Below the pieces are notes generated by a model. It saw nothing but the letters and a program-made list of their open reading frames with translations, did not search any database and had not been told where the DNA came from. From contig NZ_JAJMOY010000014.1 of NCBI RefSeq assembly GCF_020991415.1, forward strand, positions 1 through 64,000: DNA of 64,000 bases. The letters run 5' to 3'. Positions within the stretch are counted from its first letter, which is position 1. Each line of letters begins with the position of its first letter. Position numbers and translations under genes: made by a program. Positions 1 through 7,688 of the stretch are shown here, piece by piece. This DNA comes from Flavobacterium sp. ENC (GTDB lineage Bacteria > Bacteroidota > Bacteroidia > Flavobacteriales > Flavobacteriaceae).

Positions 1-56
1 TAGATTCTTAGATTCTTAGATTCTTAGATTCTTAGATTCTTAGATTCTTAGATTCT
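1..56. repeat. Tandem 8-bp repeat, at least 7 copies
   Basis: Seven perfect head-to-tail copies of TAGATTCT fill the first 56 bases. The array is cut by the window edge, so the true copy number is unknown. There are no spacers, and the unit is not a multiple of three. It lies beyond the terminator of the leftward tRNA pair, in what appears to be intergenic DNA. Confidence 0.95.
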
Positions 57-91
57 TCTAAATAAATTTACTTCGTAAATTTATTTAGAAG
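55..91. repeat. Perfect 17-bp-arm palindrome
   Basis: The arms at 55-71 and 75-91 are perfect reverse complements around a 3-base loop (TTC), AT-rich except at the ends. The palindrome directly abuts the 8-bp tandem repeat and shares its last two bases. It could be a terminator for a gene to the left of the window or a dispersed palindromic element. It has no strong T tract. Confidence 0.85.
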
Positions 92-104
92 TGAGTTTAC
101 ACCA

Positions 105-135
105 TAAAAAAAGCCTCTTCAAAAGAAGAGGCTTT
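105..135 (-). terminator. Rho-independent terminator of the tRNA pair
   Basis: A 10-bp stem (AAGCCTCTTC at 111-120, GAAGAGGCTT at 125-134) with an AAAA loop is followed, on the minus strand, by a run of Ts. It lies just 3' of tRNA-Leu. Confidence 0.85.
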
Positions 136-137
136 AG

Positions 138-223
138 TACTCAGAGCGGGACTTGAACCCGCACGAACATTGCTGTTCACTGGATTTTAAGTCCAGCGTG
201 TCTACCAATTTCACCATCCGAGC
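138..223 (-). tRNA. tRNA-Leu (anticodon UAA)
   Basis: Read on the minus strand, the sequence folds as a class II tRNA of about 86 nt. It has a 7-bp acceptor stem that begins GCTCGGA, a D-loop with GGTAGACAC, the anticodon loop CTTAAAA (anticodon TAA), a long variable arm and the T-arm word GGTTCAAGTCC. CCA is not encoded. It follows tRNA-Gly by 14 bp and is probably co-transcribed with it. Confidence 0.95.
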
Positions 224-237
224 ATTATATGGTTTTG

Positions 238-310
238 AGCGAAAAACGGGGCTCGAACCCGCGACCTCGACCTTGGCAAGGTCGCGCTCTACCAACTGAG
301 CTATTTTCGC
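238..310 (-). tRNA. tRNA-Gly (anticodon GCC)
   Basis: The minus strand gives a 73-nt cloverleaf with acceptor stem GCGAAAA, D-arm AGCTCAGTTGGTAGAGC, anticodon loop TTGCCAA (anticodon GCC) and T-arm GGGTTCGAGCCCC. CCA is not encoded. It is the first gene of a two-tRNA transcript. Confidence 0.97.
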
Positions 311-328
311 GTTTCAAATTCTAGTAAG

Positions 329-393
329 AACCGCAACACCTGAATTGTTCTGTATTGCGGTTGCAAATTTAAGACATTTATTGAGTTATACAA
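329..393 (-). promoter_or_regulatory. Promoter and leader hairpin of the tRNA-Gly/tRNA-Leu transcript
   Basis: On the minus strand TTG (393-391) is followed after 19 bp by TAAATTTG (371-364), the Bacteroidota sigma-A pattern. Between this promoter and tRNA-Gly an 8-bp inverted repeat (AACCGCAA at 329-336, TTGCGGTT at 355-362) could form a hairpin in the 5' leader, perhaps a processing signal. The rest of 311-460 shows nothing else. Confidence 0.7.
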
Positions 394-460
394 GCGTTTT
401 TTGAAAAAAAATTACACTTATTTTATAACCTTCTGATAACCTAAACTTTAAATATGAAAA

Positions 461-3067
461 TTATTTCTTTACCAGCATTCTTTTGATCTCATTCAGCTTC
501 ATCAGTGCTTCAACCGGCGTGATCGCGTTTATATCAAGACTCATGATTTCTTCTTTTATCTCTTCCAATAACGGATCATCCAGGTTAAAGAAGCTCATTT
601 GCATTTCATCATTAGCAGATTTTATTCCGTTTAGGGCATCACTTGAATGGTTCTTCTCTAATTTCTTTAATAACTTCTGCGCTTTTAAAATTACAATTTG
701 CGGCATTCCGGCCATTTTTGCGACATGAATTCCAAAACTGTGGGCACTTCCTCCTTTTACCAGCTTACGGATGAAAAGAACGTTATCTTTCAATTCTTTT
801 ACCGCAACATTATAATTCTGAATTCTCGGCAATGACTCGGTCATTTCATTTAACTCGTGGTAATGTGTTGCAAACAGTGTTTTTGGTTTTGACGGATGCT
901 CGTGTAAAAATTCAGCAATAGCCCAGGCAATCGAGATTCCGTCGTAAGTACTGGTACCTCTTCCGATCTCATCCAGCAACACCAGACTTCGATCTGAGAT
1001 GTTGTTCAGAATCGAAGCCGTTTCGTTCATTTCCACCATAAAAGTAGATTCTCCCATCGAAATATTATCCGAAGCGCCTACCCTGGTAAAGATTTTATCC
1101 ACGATTCCCATCCTAACGCTGTCAGCGGGAACAAAACTTCCCATCTGAGCCAACAGGACAATCAAAGCCGTTTGTCTCAAAATAGCCGACTTACCAGACA
1201 TATTCGGTCCGGTAATCATAATCAACTGCTGCGTTTCCCTGTCAAGGAAAACATCATTGGCAATATACGGCGTACCCACAGGCAGCTGTTTCTCAATTAC
1301 AGGATGCCTTCCGTTTTTGATTTCCAGTTCAAAAGTTTCATCGATTTCCGGACATACATATTGATTCTCCACAGCCAGCTGCGTAAACGAACACAAGCAG
1401 TCTAATTGTGCCACCAGATAAGCATTCATCTGAACCGGCTTGATATAAGTCGCAATCCAGGCCACCAGTTGCTCAAAAAGATCGGTTTCAATTTTATAGA
1501 TTTTCTCCTCAGCTCCTAAAATCTTGGTTTCGTATTCTTTTAATTCTTCCGTAATATAACGCTCTGCGTTTACCAGCGTCTGCTTACGAATCCATTCTGC
1601 CGGTACTTTATCTTTATGGGTGTTCCGAACTTCGATATAGTAGCCAAAAACGTTATTAAATGAAATTTTCAAAGAAGATATTCCGGTTCGCTCCGACTCT
1701 CTTTTTTCAATTCCTTCCAAATATTCTTTTCCGGAGGTCGAAATGGCCCGTAAATCATCTAATTCCTCACTGATTCCTTTTGCAATCGCATTTCCTTTTG
1801 CAATTGCAACCGGAGCGTCCTGATTTAATGTTGTTTTGATTTTTTCTCTTAGCAAATCACAGGCATGCAGACTATCCCCAATTACCTTTACGGCTTCCTG
1901 CGGACTTTCGAGCGCCAGGGTTTTTATTGGAATAATAGCATCCAGAGATTCTTTCAGATAGACAATCTCACGGGGTGAAATCTTTCCGGTAGCAATTTTA
2001 GAAATCAAACGTTCCAGATCTGAAATTTGTTTGATCTGGTATTGAATATTATGTAAAACCTCCGGATTTGACTTCAAATAGGAAACTACCTCATGACGGC
2101 TTTTTATTTTATTACTGTCTTTTAGCGGCAAAGCAAGCCAGCGTTTTAACAAACGTCCTCCCATTGGGGAAAGCGTTCTGTCAATTACATCCAAAAGGGT
2201 AACGGCATTCGGATTATAACTGTGATACAGTTCCAGATTTCGAATGGTAAAACGATCCATCCAGACATAAGCATCTTCAGCAATACGCTGAATGGTTGTA
2301 ATATGCTGGACGCGATTGTGCTGCGTCTCGGATAAATAATACAAAATAGCACCCGAAGCTACTATTCCCTCCTTCAGTTCCTCAATACCAAATCCTTTCA
2401 GGGAAACGGTCTGAAAATGTTTGGTTAACGTCTCTAAAGCGTAATCTTCTTTGTAAATCCAGTCTTCCAGGTAAAAACTATGAAAATCAGTTCCGAAAGC
2501 ATCTTTGAAATCACCTTTATTGTTCTTCGGAACCAGAACTTCACTTGGATTAAAGTTCTGCAATAATTTATCAATATACTCCGCATTTCCCTGAGCGGTT
2601 AAAAACTCTCCCGTGGAAACATCCAGAAAGGAAATCCCTATAGTATTCTTAGCAAAATAAACAGATGCCAGAAAGTTATTTGTCTTAGACTGTAAAACCT
2701 CATCGTTTAAAGAAACTCCCGGCGTTACCAGTTCTGTGACACCACGTTTAACGATTGTCTTTGTCATTTTCGGATCTTCAAGCTGATCACAAATTGCCAC
2801 ACGAAGTCCTGCCTTTACTAATTTTGGCAAATAGGTATTAATCGAATGATGCGGAAAACCTGCCAAAGCTGTTTCGGTTTCAGAACCCGCACCACGTTTT
2901 GTTAATGTTATTCCCAGAATTTTAGAAGCTCTGATGGCGTCTTCTCCAAAGGTTTCATAAAAATCACCAACTCTGAAAAGCAAACATGCATCAGGATATT
3001 TTCTCTTGATTTCATTGTACTGTTTCATTAAAGGTGTTTCCTTCACCACTTTCTCTTTCGCTGCCAA
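461..3067 (-). CDS. mutS: DNA mismatch repair protein MutS
   Basis: MutS recognises mismatched or looped DNA and recruits MutL. All parts of the family are visible: the N-terminal mismatch-binding domain with the Phe-x-Glu motif (GDFYETFG), the connector and lever/clamp region, and the C-terminal ATPase with Walker A GPNMSGKS (about residue 619), the ST[FM]VEM segment, Walker B LLDEIGRGT and the TFFATHYHEL-like signature FATHYHEL. The reading frame is open to 3139, but the upstream 24 residues look unlike MutS. The family N-terminus AAKEKVVKETPLMKQY begins right after a TTG at 3065-3067, so I take TTG as the start, giving 868 residues. It is a single gene, divergent from the DUF1573 gene. The protein is full length. 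The product is certain; the start codon is inferred. Confidence 0.97.
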   Translation of the reverse strand: MAAKEKVVKETPLMKQYNEIKRKYPDACLLFRVGDFYETFGEDAIRASKILGITLTKRGAGSETETALAGFPHHSINTYLPKLVKAGLRVAICDQLEDPKMTKTIVKRGVTELVTPGVSLNDEVLQSKTNNFLASVYFAKNTIGISFLDVSTGEFLTAQGNAEYIDKLLQNFNPSEVLVPKNNKGDFKDAFGTDFHSFYLEDWIYKEDYALETLTKHFQTVSLKGFGIEELKEGIVASGAILYYLSETQHNRVQHITTIQRIAEDAYVWMDRFTIRNLELYHSYNPNAVTLLDVIDRTLSPMGGRLLKRWLALPLKDSNKIKSRHEVVSYLKSNPEVLHNIQYQIKQISDLERLISKIATGKISPREIVYLKESLDAIIPIKTLALESPQEAVKVIGDSLHACDLLREKIKTTLNQDAPVAIAKGNAIAKGISEELDDLRAISTSGKEYLEGIEKRESERTGISSLKISFNNVFGYYIEVRNTHKDKVPAEWIRKQTLVNAERYITEELKEYETKILGAEEKIYKIETDLFEQLVAWIATYIKPVQMNAYLVAQLDCLCSFTQLAVENQYVCPEIDETFELEIKNGRHPVIEKQLPVGTPYIANDVFLDRETQQLIMITGPNMSGKSAILRQTALIVLLAQMGSFVPADSVRMGIVDKIFTRVGASDNISMGESTFMVEMNETASILNNISDRSLVLLDEIGRGTSTYDGISIAWAIAEFLHEHPSKPKTLFATHYHELNEMTESLPRIQNYNVAVKELKDNVLFIRKLVKGGSAHSFGIHVAKMAGMPQIVILKAQKLLKKLEKNHSSDALNGIKSANDEMQMSFFNLDDPLLEEIKEEIMSLDINAITPVEALMKLNEIKRMLVKK

Positions 3068-3189
3068 ATTATTATATTTTAAATGAAAAATTATGACAGC
3101 GAATTTATAATATTTTGAAGGAATATCGAAGGGCAACAAAAATTAAAATATTTTAAGATTTTTTTAAGCACAGATATAAGAATTTTATA

Positions 3190-3197
3190 TAGATTTG
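3190..3197 (+). promoter_or_regulatory. Candidate -7 element of the DUF1573 gene
   Basis: TAGATTTG fits TAnnTTTG and lies 28 bp before the start codon of the DUF1573 gene. No TTG is seen at the expected upstream distance. Confidence 0.4.
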
Positions 3198-3225
3198 TTG
3201 ATAATTAAAAAAGACTCTATAAAAG

Positions 3226-3663
3226 ATGAAAAAAATAATTTTATTCGCTATGTTAGCTGTAGTTGGAATTACAGCTTCTAATGCTCAAAGTACTAAAAAA
3301 GCAACTTCTAAAGCAGCTAAGGTTGCTAAAATTGAAGGAGCAGGAATGGCTTTTGAAACTGAAACAATTGACTACGGAACTATCGCTCACAATGCTGACG
3401 GGAAACGTGAATTTGTTTTTGTAAACAACGGAACAAAACCACTTATCATCACTAACACTCAGGGATCTTGTGGTTGTACTGTACCAACTACACCAAAAGA
3501 GCCAATCGCTCCTGGTGCTAAAGGTATTATTGGTGTAAAATATGCTACTGACAGAGTTGGTGCTTTTACAAAAACGGTAACTGTTACTTCTAATGCAGAA
3601 GGACAACCTACAAAAGTACTTACTATTAAAGGTACTGTTTTACCAGATCCTGTAAAAAGCTAA
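3226..3663 (+). CDS. Secreted DUF1573 protein
   Basis: A 145-residue exported protein. Residues 1-20 form a signal peptide that ends in ASNAQ. After a short Lys/Ala-rich linker comes one DUF1573 (Ig/ASPM-SPD-2-Hydin-like) domain with the typical pattern: DYGTIAHNADGKREFVFVN, then TNTQGSCGCTVPT, a Gly-rich turn and the final TIKGTV strand. DUF1573 proteins are abundant in Bacteroidota and are thought to be envelope proteins of beta-sandwich fold; no enzymatic role is known. It is a single gene with its own terminator. The family call is certain; the role is unknown. Confidence 0.9.
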   Translation: MKKIILFAMLAVVGITASNAQSTKKATSKAAKVAKIEGAGMAFETETIDYGTIAHNADGKREFVFVNNGTKPLIITNTQGSCGCTVPTTPKEPIAPGAKGIIGVKYATDRVGAFTKTVTVTSNAEGQPTKVLTIKGTVLPDPVKS

Positions 3664-3690
3664 TCTGAAAAAACAATCTAAAATAATAGA

Positions 3691-3722
3691 AAAAGCTTCC
3701 TTATCTTTGGAAGCTTTTTTTA
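3691..3722 (+). terminator. Terminator of the DUF1573 gene
   Basis: The stem AAAAGCTTCC (3691-3700) / GGAAGCTTTT (3709-3718) has an 8-nt loop and is followed by a T run. Confidence 0.85.
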
Positions 3723-3741
3723 TGACCTGAATTCAACACAA

Positions 3742-4278
3742 ATGAGAAAACTTGAAAATAGTGAGCTAGAACGAAAATCGATTGAAGATTTTAAACAATC
3801 CGAAAAAACACCTCTTATTTTAGTGCTGGATGACATTCGAAGTTTACACAATATCGGATCCGTATTCAGAACGGCAGATGCTTTTCTGATTGAAAAAATA
3901 ATGCTGTGCGGTATTACAGCTACGCCTCCTAATAAAGAAATTCATAAAACAGCTCTTGGTGCCACCGAAACTGTGGCCTGGGAACATCACGAAAATGTAC
4001 TGGAAGTTATTGAAAATCTTAAAAAAGAAAACATCCTGACACTTGCGATTGAACAAGTGGAAAGTGCTGTTTTTCTGCAGGATTTCAAAGTAACCAAAAA
4101 TCAAAAATACGCATTGGTTTTTGGAAATGAAGTGTATGGTGTTGCACAGGAAGCAGTTGCTATTTGTGATGGCTGTATCGAAATTCCGCAATTAGGCACT
4201 AAACATTCCCTAAATATTTCCGTAAGTGCCGGAATTGTAGTTTGGGATTTATTTCAGAAGTTAAACTGGCCGACCTAG
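3742..4278 (+). CDS. SpoU/TrmH-family RNA 2'-O-methyltransferase
   Basis: A 178-residue SPOUT methyltransferase that uses S-adenosylmethionine to methylate a ribose in tRNA or rRNA. The three SpoU motifs are present in order: motif 1 HNIGSVFRTADAF, motif 2 ALVFGNEVYG and motif 3 IPQLGTKHSLNISVSAGI, which build the trefoil-knot cofactor site. The catalytic Arg of motif 1 and Asn/Glu of motif 2 are conserved. There is no extra RNA-binding N-terminal domain (only about 20 residues precede the core), as in short TrmH/TrmL-like proteins. The target nucleotide cannot be told from sequence. It stands alone between a terminator and the adhesin gene. Confidence 0.9.
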   Translation: MRKLENSELERKSIEDFKQSEKTPLILVLDDIRSLHNIGSVFRTADAFLIEKIMLCGITATPPNKEIHKTALGATETVAWEHHENVLEVIENLKKENILTLAIEQVESAVFLQDFKVTKNQKYALVFGNEVYGVAQEAVAICDGCIEIPQLGTKHSLNISVSAGIVVWDLFQKLNWPT

Positions 4279-4320
4279 AAATATTTTTTTTTATCGTTAT
4301 AAAATTGATACTTTTATAAA

Positions 4321-6471
4321 ATGAAAAATATCAGTTCTGCAACAATATATATAATATTTTTTGTTTTAAGTTTTTATTCAGCACATGCATGGGGAAAAAT
4401 TAATGTTTTTAACAGAAACATCTCACATGCATCAAATGACACGGTAAAATCTGCCAAAAAAAAGTTGGTGGCCATTGACCCGCCAGTTCTTGTTGCATCA
4501 GGAAATCAGATCTACTGCCCCCAAACCACATTAAACATTGTTACCAACATAAAGATAAATCACGATCCTGCTGAAACAGGAACTCAAGCCGTTTATATTC
4601 AGGTTTCCTCCGGGTATTCCAGTGGTTTAGACCAACTTGAACTTTCAAATCCAGCTTCTCATCCTGCAATTACTGCAAGCTGGGATGCTGTTGCCGGAAA
4701 ATTAAAATTATCAAGTCCGACCGGAGTTGACGTTTTATATTCGGAACTTGAAGCGGCTGTAAAGGATGTTGTTTTTTCAAATTCATCAGCGACCGCTTCC
4801 GGAACCAGAACTTTTTCTATTACCATAGGCCAGGCCAATTACCTGCCTTCTACACAACATTATTATTTGTTTATTCCGAGTATTGGCATTACCTGGACTG
4901 CTGCAAAAACCGCTGCCGAAGCCACTAATTATTACGGACTTAAAGGGTATCTGGCCACTATTTTAGCTGCCGATGAAGCGCAGTTAATTGGAGAACAGGC
5001 CTCAGGAACAGGCTGGATTGGCGGCAGCGATGCCGAAACGGAAGGCACCTGGAAATGGGTAACCGGACCGGAAGCAGGTACCAAAATGTCTTATACTTTT
5101 TGGAATAATGGCGAGCCAAACAATCAGGGAGATGAAGACTATGCTCATATAACGCAACCCGGGATTGGCATAAAAGGCTCGTGGAATGATTTATCAAATA
5201 CAGGATCATTAAATTCAGGTGACCCGTATCAACCCAAAGGATTTGTGGTAGAATATGGCGGAATGCCGGGGGAACTGCCTTTACAAATTGCAGCCAGTAC
5301 CAAAATCACCATTCCGGAGGTTCAGCCTCTTATTCCGCAGCCCCTCTGTGATTCGGGAAGTTTTACCATTACTACAGCACCCACAACCGGAATAACAATT
5401 ACTTGGTACGATGTTCCTACAGGCGGAGCTCCATTGGGTACCGGAAGCAGTTTTACGACTCCAATTCTAAATACAACGAAAACTTATTATGCTGATCCGG
5501 GCTGCGAAACCAAAAGGAAAGCCGTTACGGTTACCGTAAACCCGACTCCGGATATCCCGACCACTACTGATCCAATTGTAGCCAGATGTGGCCCCGGGAG
5601 TGTTACTTTACAAGCCAGTTCCAATATTGGTACCATAAGCTGGTTTACCACTGCTACTGCAAATACCAGTATTGGGACAGGCAGTACCTTTTCTACACCC
5701 ACCATTACAGCAAACACTACGTATTATGCTGAAGCTTCAAACAACGGCTGTATAAATAGTACCCGTATCCCTGTTGACATTGTTATTTACACCCCTCCTG
5801 CGGTTACAGATGAGAAAGATATTCCGTTATGTCAGGGTCGTGAGGTAGTTTTGGATGCAGGAATTGCCGGAATGGAATATACATGGTCTACCGGCGCCAA
5901 AACCCAGACCATCAAAGCATTTACAGGAGGAACTTACACAGTTGAAGTGAAGAGTCCAGCCCCTGAAAGCTGCCCAAATACAAAGACGATAACGGTTCAG
6001 GAACACCTGATCCCGAAAATTGACCGTATAGAGACAAACGGAACCACTGCTGTCATCTATCTGACCAAAGAAGAAGAGTATTATGAATATTCGGTTGACG
6101 GGTTCAATTTTCAGGATTCGAGTACCTTTTATGATATCCCTGCCGGATTGCAAACGGCTTATATCAAAGAAAAAAATGGCTGTGAAGGCACTACACGTGA
6201 TTTTATTATTTTGGTTTTCCCTGCGTTTTTCACCCCAAACAATGATACTTTTAATGATGTCTGGGAAGTAAACGGAATAGAAAACTATCCTCAGGCGCAA
6301 GTAACCATTTTTGACCGGTACGGAAAGCTCCTGACCGAATTAAACGCCTCGAAGATGAGCTGGGATGGAAATTTCAACAGCATTCCGCTTCCCGCTTCCG
6401 ATTATTGGTATGCCTTAAAGATAGACAATACGAAACCTGTCGTAAGAGGTCATTTTAGCCTGAAAAGATAA
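4321..6471 (+). CDS. T9SS type B adhesin with a C-type lectin domain
   Basis: A 716-residue secreted surface protein. Residues 1-24 are a signal peptide. A region at about 55-170 resembles a beta-sandwich with cadherin-like text. Residues 174-314 form a C-type-lectin-like domain: GYLATILAADEAQLI, WIGGSDAETEGTWKW, the EPN sugar-binding triplet in NNGEPNNQGDED, and the closing WND. Two Ig-like SprB/PKD-type repeats follow (two copies of a TWYDVPTGG / SWFTTATAN pattern with TTYYA), then another strand-rich part. The last 85 residues are a gliding-motility-associated (type B) sorting domain: FFTPNNDTFNDVWEVNGI, a FDRYGK motif and WDGNF...LPASDYWY. The protein should be carried to the surface by the type IX system and bind glycan. 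No PorP/SprF partner gene is adjacent. Confidence 0.88.
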   Translation: MKNISSATIYIIFFVLSFYSAHAWGKINVFNRNISHASNDTVKSAKKKLVAIDPPVLVASGNQIYCPQTTLNIVTNIKINHDPAETGTQAVYIQVSSGYSSGLDQLELSNPASHPAITASWDAVAGKLKLSSPTGVDVLYSELEAAVKDVVFSNSSATASGTRTFSITIGQANYLPSTQHYYLFIPSIGITWTAAKTAAEATNYYGLKGYLATILAADEAQLIGEQASGTGWIGGSDAETEGTWKWVTGPEAGTKMSYTFWNNGEPNNQGDEDYAHITQPGIGIKGSWNDLSNTGSLNSGDPYQPKGFVVEYGGMPGELPLQIAASTKITIPEVQPLIPQPLCDSGSFTITTAPTTGITITWYDVPTGGAPLGTGSSFTTPILNTTKTYYADPGCETKRKAVTVTVNPTPDIPTTTDPIVARCGPGSVTLQASSNIGTISWFTTATANTSIGTGSTFSTPTITANTTYYAEASNNGCINSTRIPVDIVIYTPPAVTDEKDIPLCQGREVVLDAGIAGMEYTWSTGAKTQTIKAFTGGTYTVEVKSPAPESCPNTKTITVQEHLIPKIDRIETNGTTAVIYLTKEEEYYEYSVDGFNFQDSSTFYDIPAGLQTAYIKEKNGCEGTTRDFIILVFPAFFTPNNDTFNDVWEVNGIENYPQAQVTIFDRYGKLLTELNASKMSWDGNFNSIPLPASDYWYALKIDNTKPVVRGHFSLKR

Positions 6472-6478
6472 AAATCAA

Positions 6479-7612
6479 TTACACCATTTTCTTTTTAATT
6501 TCATTCAGGATGAAAAGATAATCTTCATGTTTTTTGACAAAATCACGATCAGAAACGTCAATAATCAAAACATTTAGATCGGTTTGTGATTTGATGTAAT
6601 CCAAATATCCCACATTGATTTTATCTAAATATTCTGCTTCAATATTCTGTTCGTAAGCACGGCCGCGTCGTTTAATGTTCTCTAACAATCTTGTGGTATT
6701 TTGATATAAATAAACATACAAATCAGGCTTTTGCATTTCTTTATAAATAATATCAAACAAGTTTCGGTACAGGCGGTATTCATCTTCAGCCAGGGTGATT
6801 TTGGCAAAAATCAATGATTTGAAAATATGATAATCGGCGACTATAAAATCTTTAAACAAATCAAACTGCGCTAAATCGTCTGATAATTGCTGGTATCTGT
6901 CGGCCAGAAAGGACATTTCCAGCGGAAAGGCATACCGGTTCTGATCTTTATAGAATTTAGGTAAAAACGGATTGTCTGCAAAACGTTCCAAAACGGTTTT
7001 CGCATTAAAATCTTCTGCAATTTTATGTGCCAGCGTTGTTTTTCCGGCTCCAATATTTCCTTCAAAGGCAATATAATTGAACTTCTCCAGCGGAATTTCC
7101 TGCAACGGATTTTCCAACTCCTGCACAACGGTACAAAGACTGTCATCAGGTGTAATTGCCAGTAACTCGGATATTGTTTTTTGAAATACAGGATGTTTCC
7201 AGTCTAATTTTAAATCCTGCATCGGCAGTAATACAAATTTTCTGTTTTGCATTAAGGGATGCGGCACTTCAAGTTTCTCCGATTTAATACTTTCATGATC
7301 AAAAGCAATCAGATCAACATCAATGAGACGGGATTGATAGCCTTCCTGATTCTGGCGGATTCTTCCTAATTGTTTTTCGATTTTTAAAACCTGACTAAGG
7401 ATCTTTTGCGCTGAAGAATTGGTGTGTATAAGAAGCGCACAATTATAAAAGGCATCACTTTCAAAACCCCAGGCAGGCGTTTCGTAAAGCTTTGAAACCT
7501 TAATTACAGTTCCCACTTCCTGATGTATAAGCTGAATACAACTTTCGATGTTTGCTAACCGATTTCCCTGATTGCTGCCTATTGCTAATACGACCTGATG
7601 CTGTGATTTCAT
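6479..7612 (-). CDS. folK: Fused HPPK (FolK) and deoxynucleoside kinase
   Basis: A bifunctional 377-residue protein. Residues 5-160 are 6-hydroxymethyl-7,8-dihydropterin pyrophosphokinase of folate synthesis: AIGSNQGNRLANI, the substrate motif ETPAWGFESDAFYN, and the Mg-binding aspartates in RLIDVDLI (98 and 100) followed by VPHPLMQNRKFVL. Residues 178-377 are a deoxynucleoside (deoxyadenosine/deoxyguanosine-type) kinase: P-loop EGNIGAGKTT (184-193), the ERF motif (VLERFADNPFL), ADYHIFKSLIF and the RRGRAYEQ lid. The fusion links folate synthesis with deoxynucleotide salvage and is, to my knowledge, common in Bacteroidota. The gene is convergent with the adhesin gene with only 7 bp between. 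Both halves look catalytically complete. Confidence 0.93.
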   Translation of the reverse strand: MKSQHQVVLAIGSNQGNRLANIESCIQLIHQEVGTVIKVSKLYETPAWGFESDAFYNCALLIHTNSSAQKILSQVLKIEKQLGRIRQNQEGYQSRLIDVDLIAFDHESIKSEKLEVPHPLMQNRKFVLLPMQDLKLDWKHPVFQKTISELLAITPDDSLCTVVQELENPLQEIPLEKFNYIAFEGNIGAGKTTLAHKIAEDFNAKTVLERFADNPFLPKFYKDQNRYAFPLEMSFLADRYQQLSDDLAQFDLFKDFIVADYHIFKSLIFAKITLAEDEYRLYRNLFDIIYKEMQKPDLYVYLYQNTTRLLENIKRRGRAYEQNIEAEYLDKINVGYLDYIKSQTDLNVLIIDVSDRDFVKKHEDYLFILNEIKKKMV

Positions 7613-7688
7613 AATAAATGCAAATTAACTAAAACTATTTTAGAATTAATTACATTATTTCACCGGATCTCTTCCCAACTAAGATAAA

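Noticed and set aside
1..56. CRISPR-like or satellite repeat array
   Set aside because: The unit is 8 bp with no spacers and no cas genes are near; it is a simple tandem repeat.
5827..6300. 157-residue open frame on the minus strand
   Set aside because: It is antisense to the adhesin gene, whose domains are clear, and it resembles nothing known.
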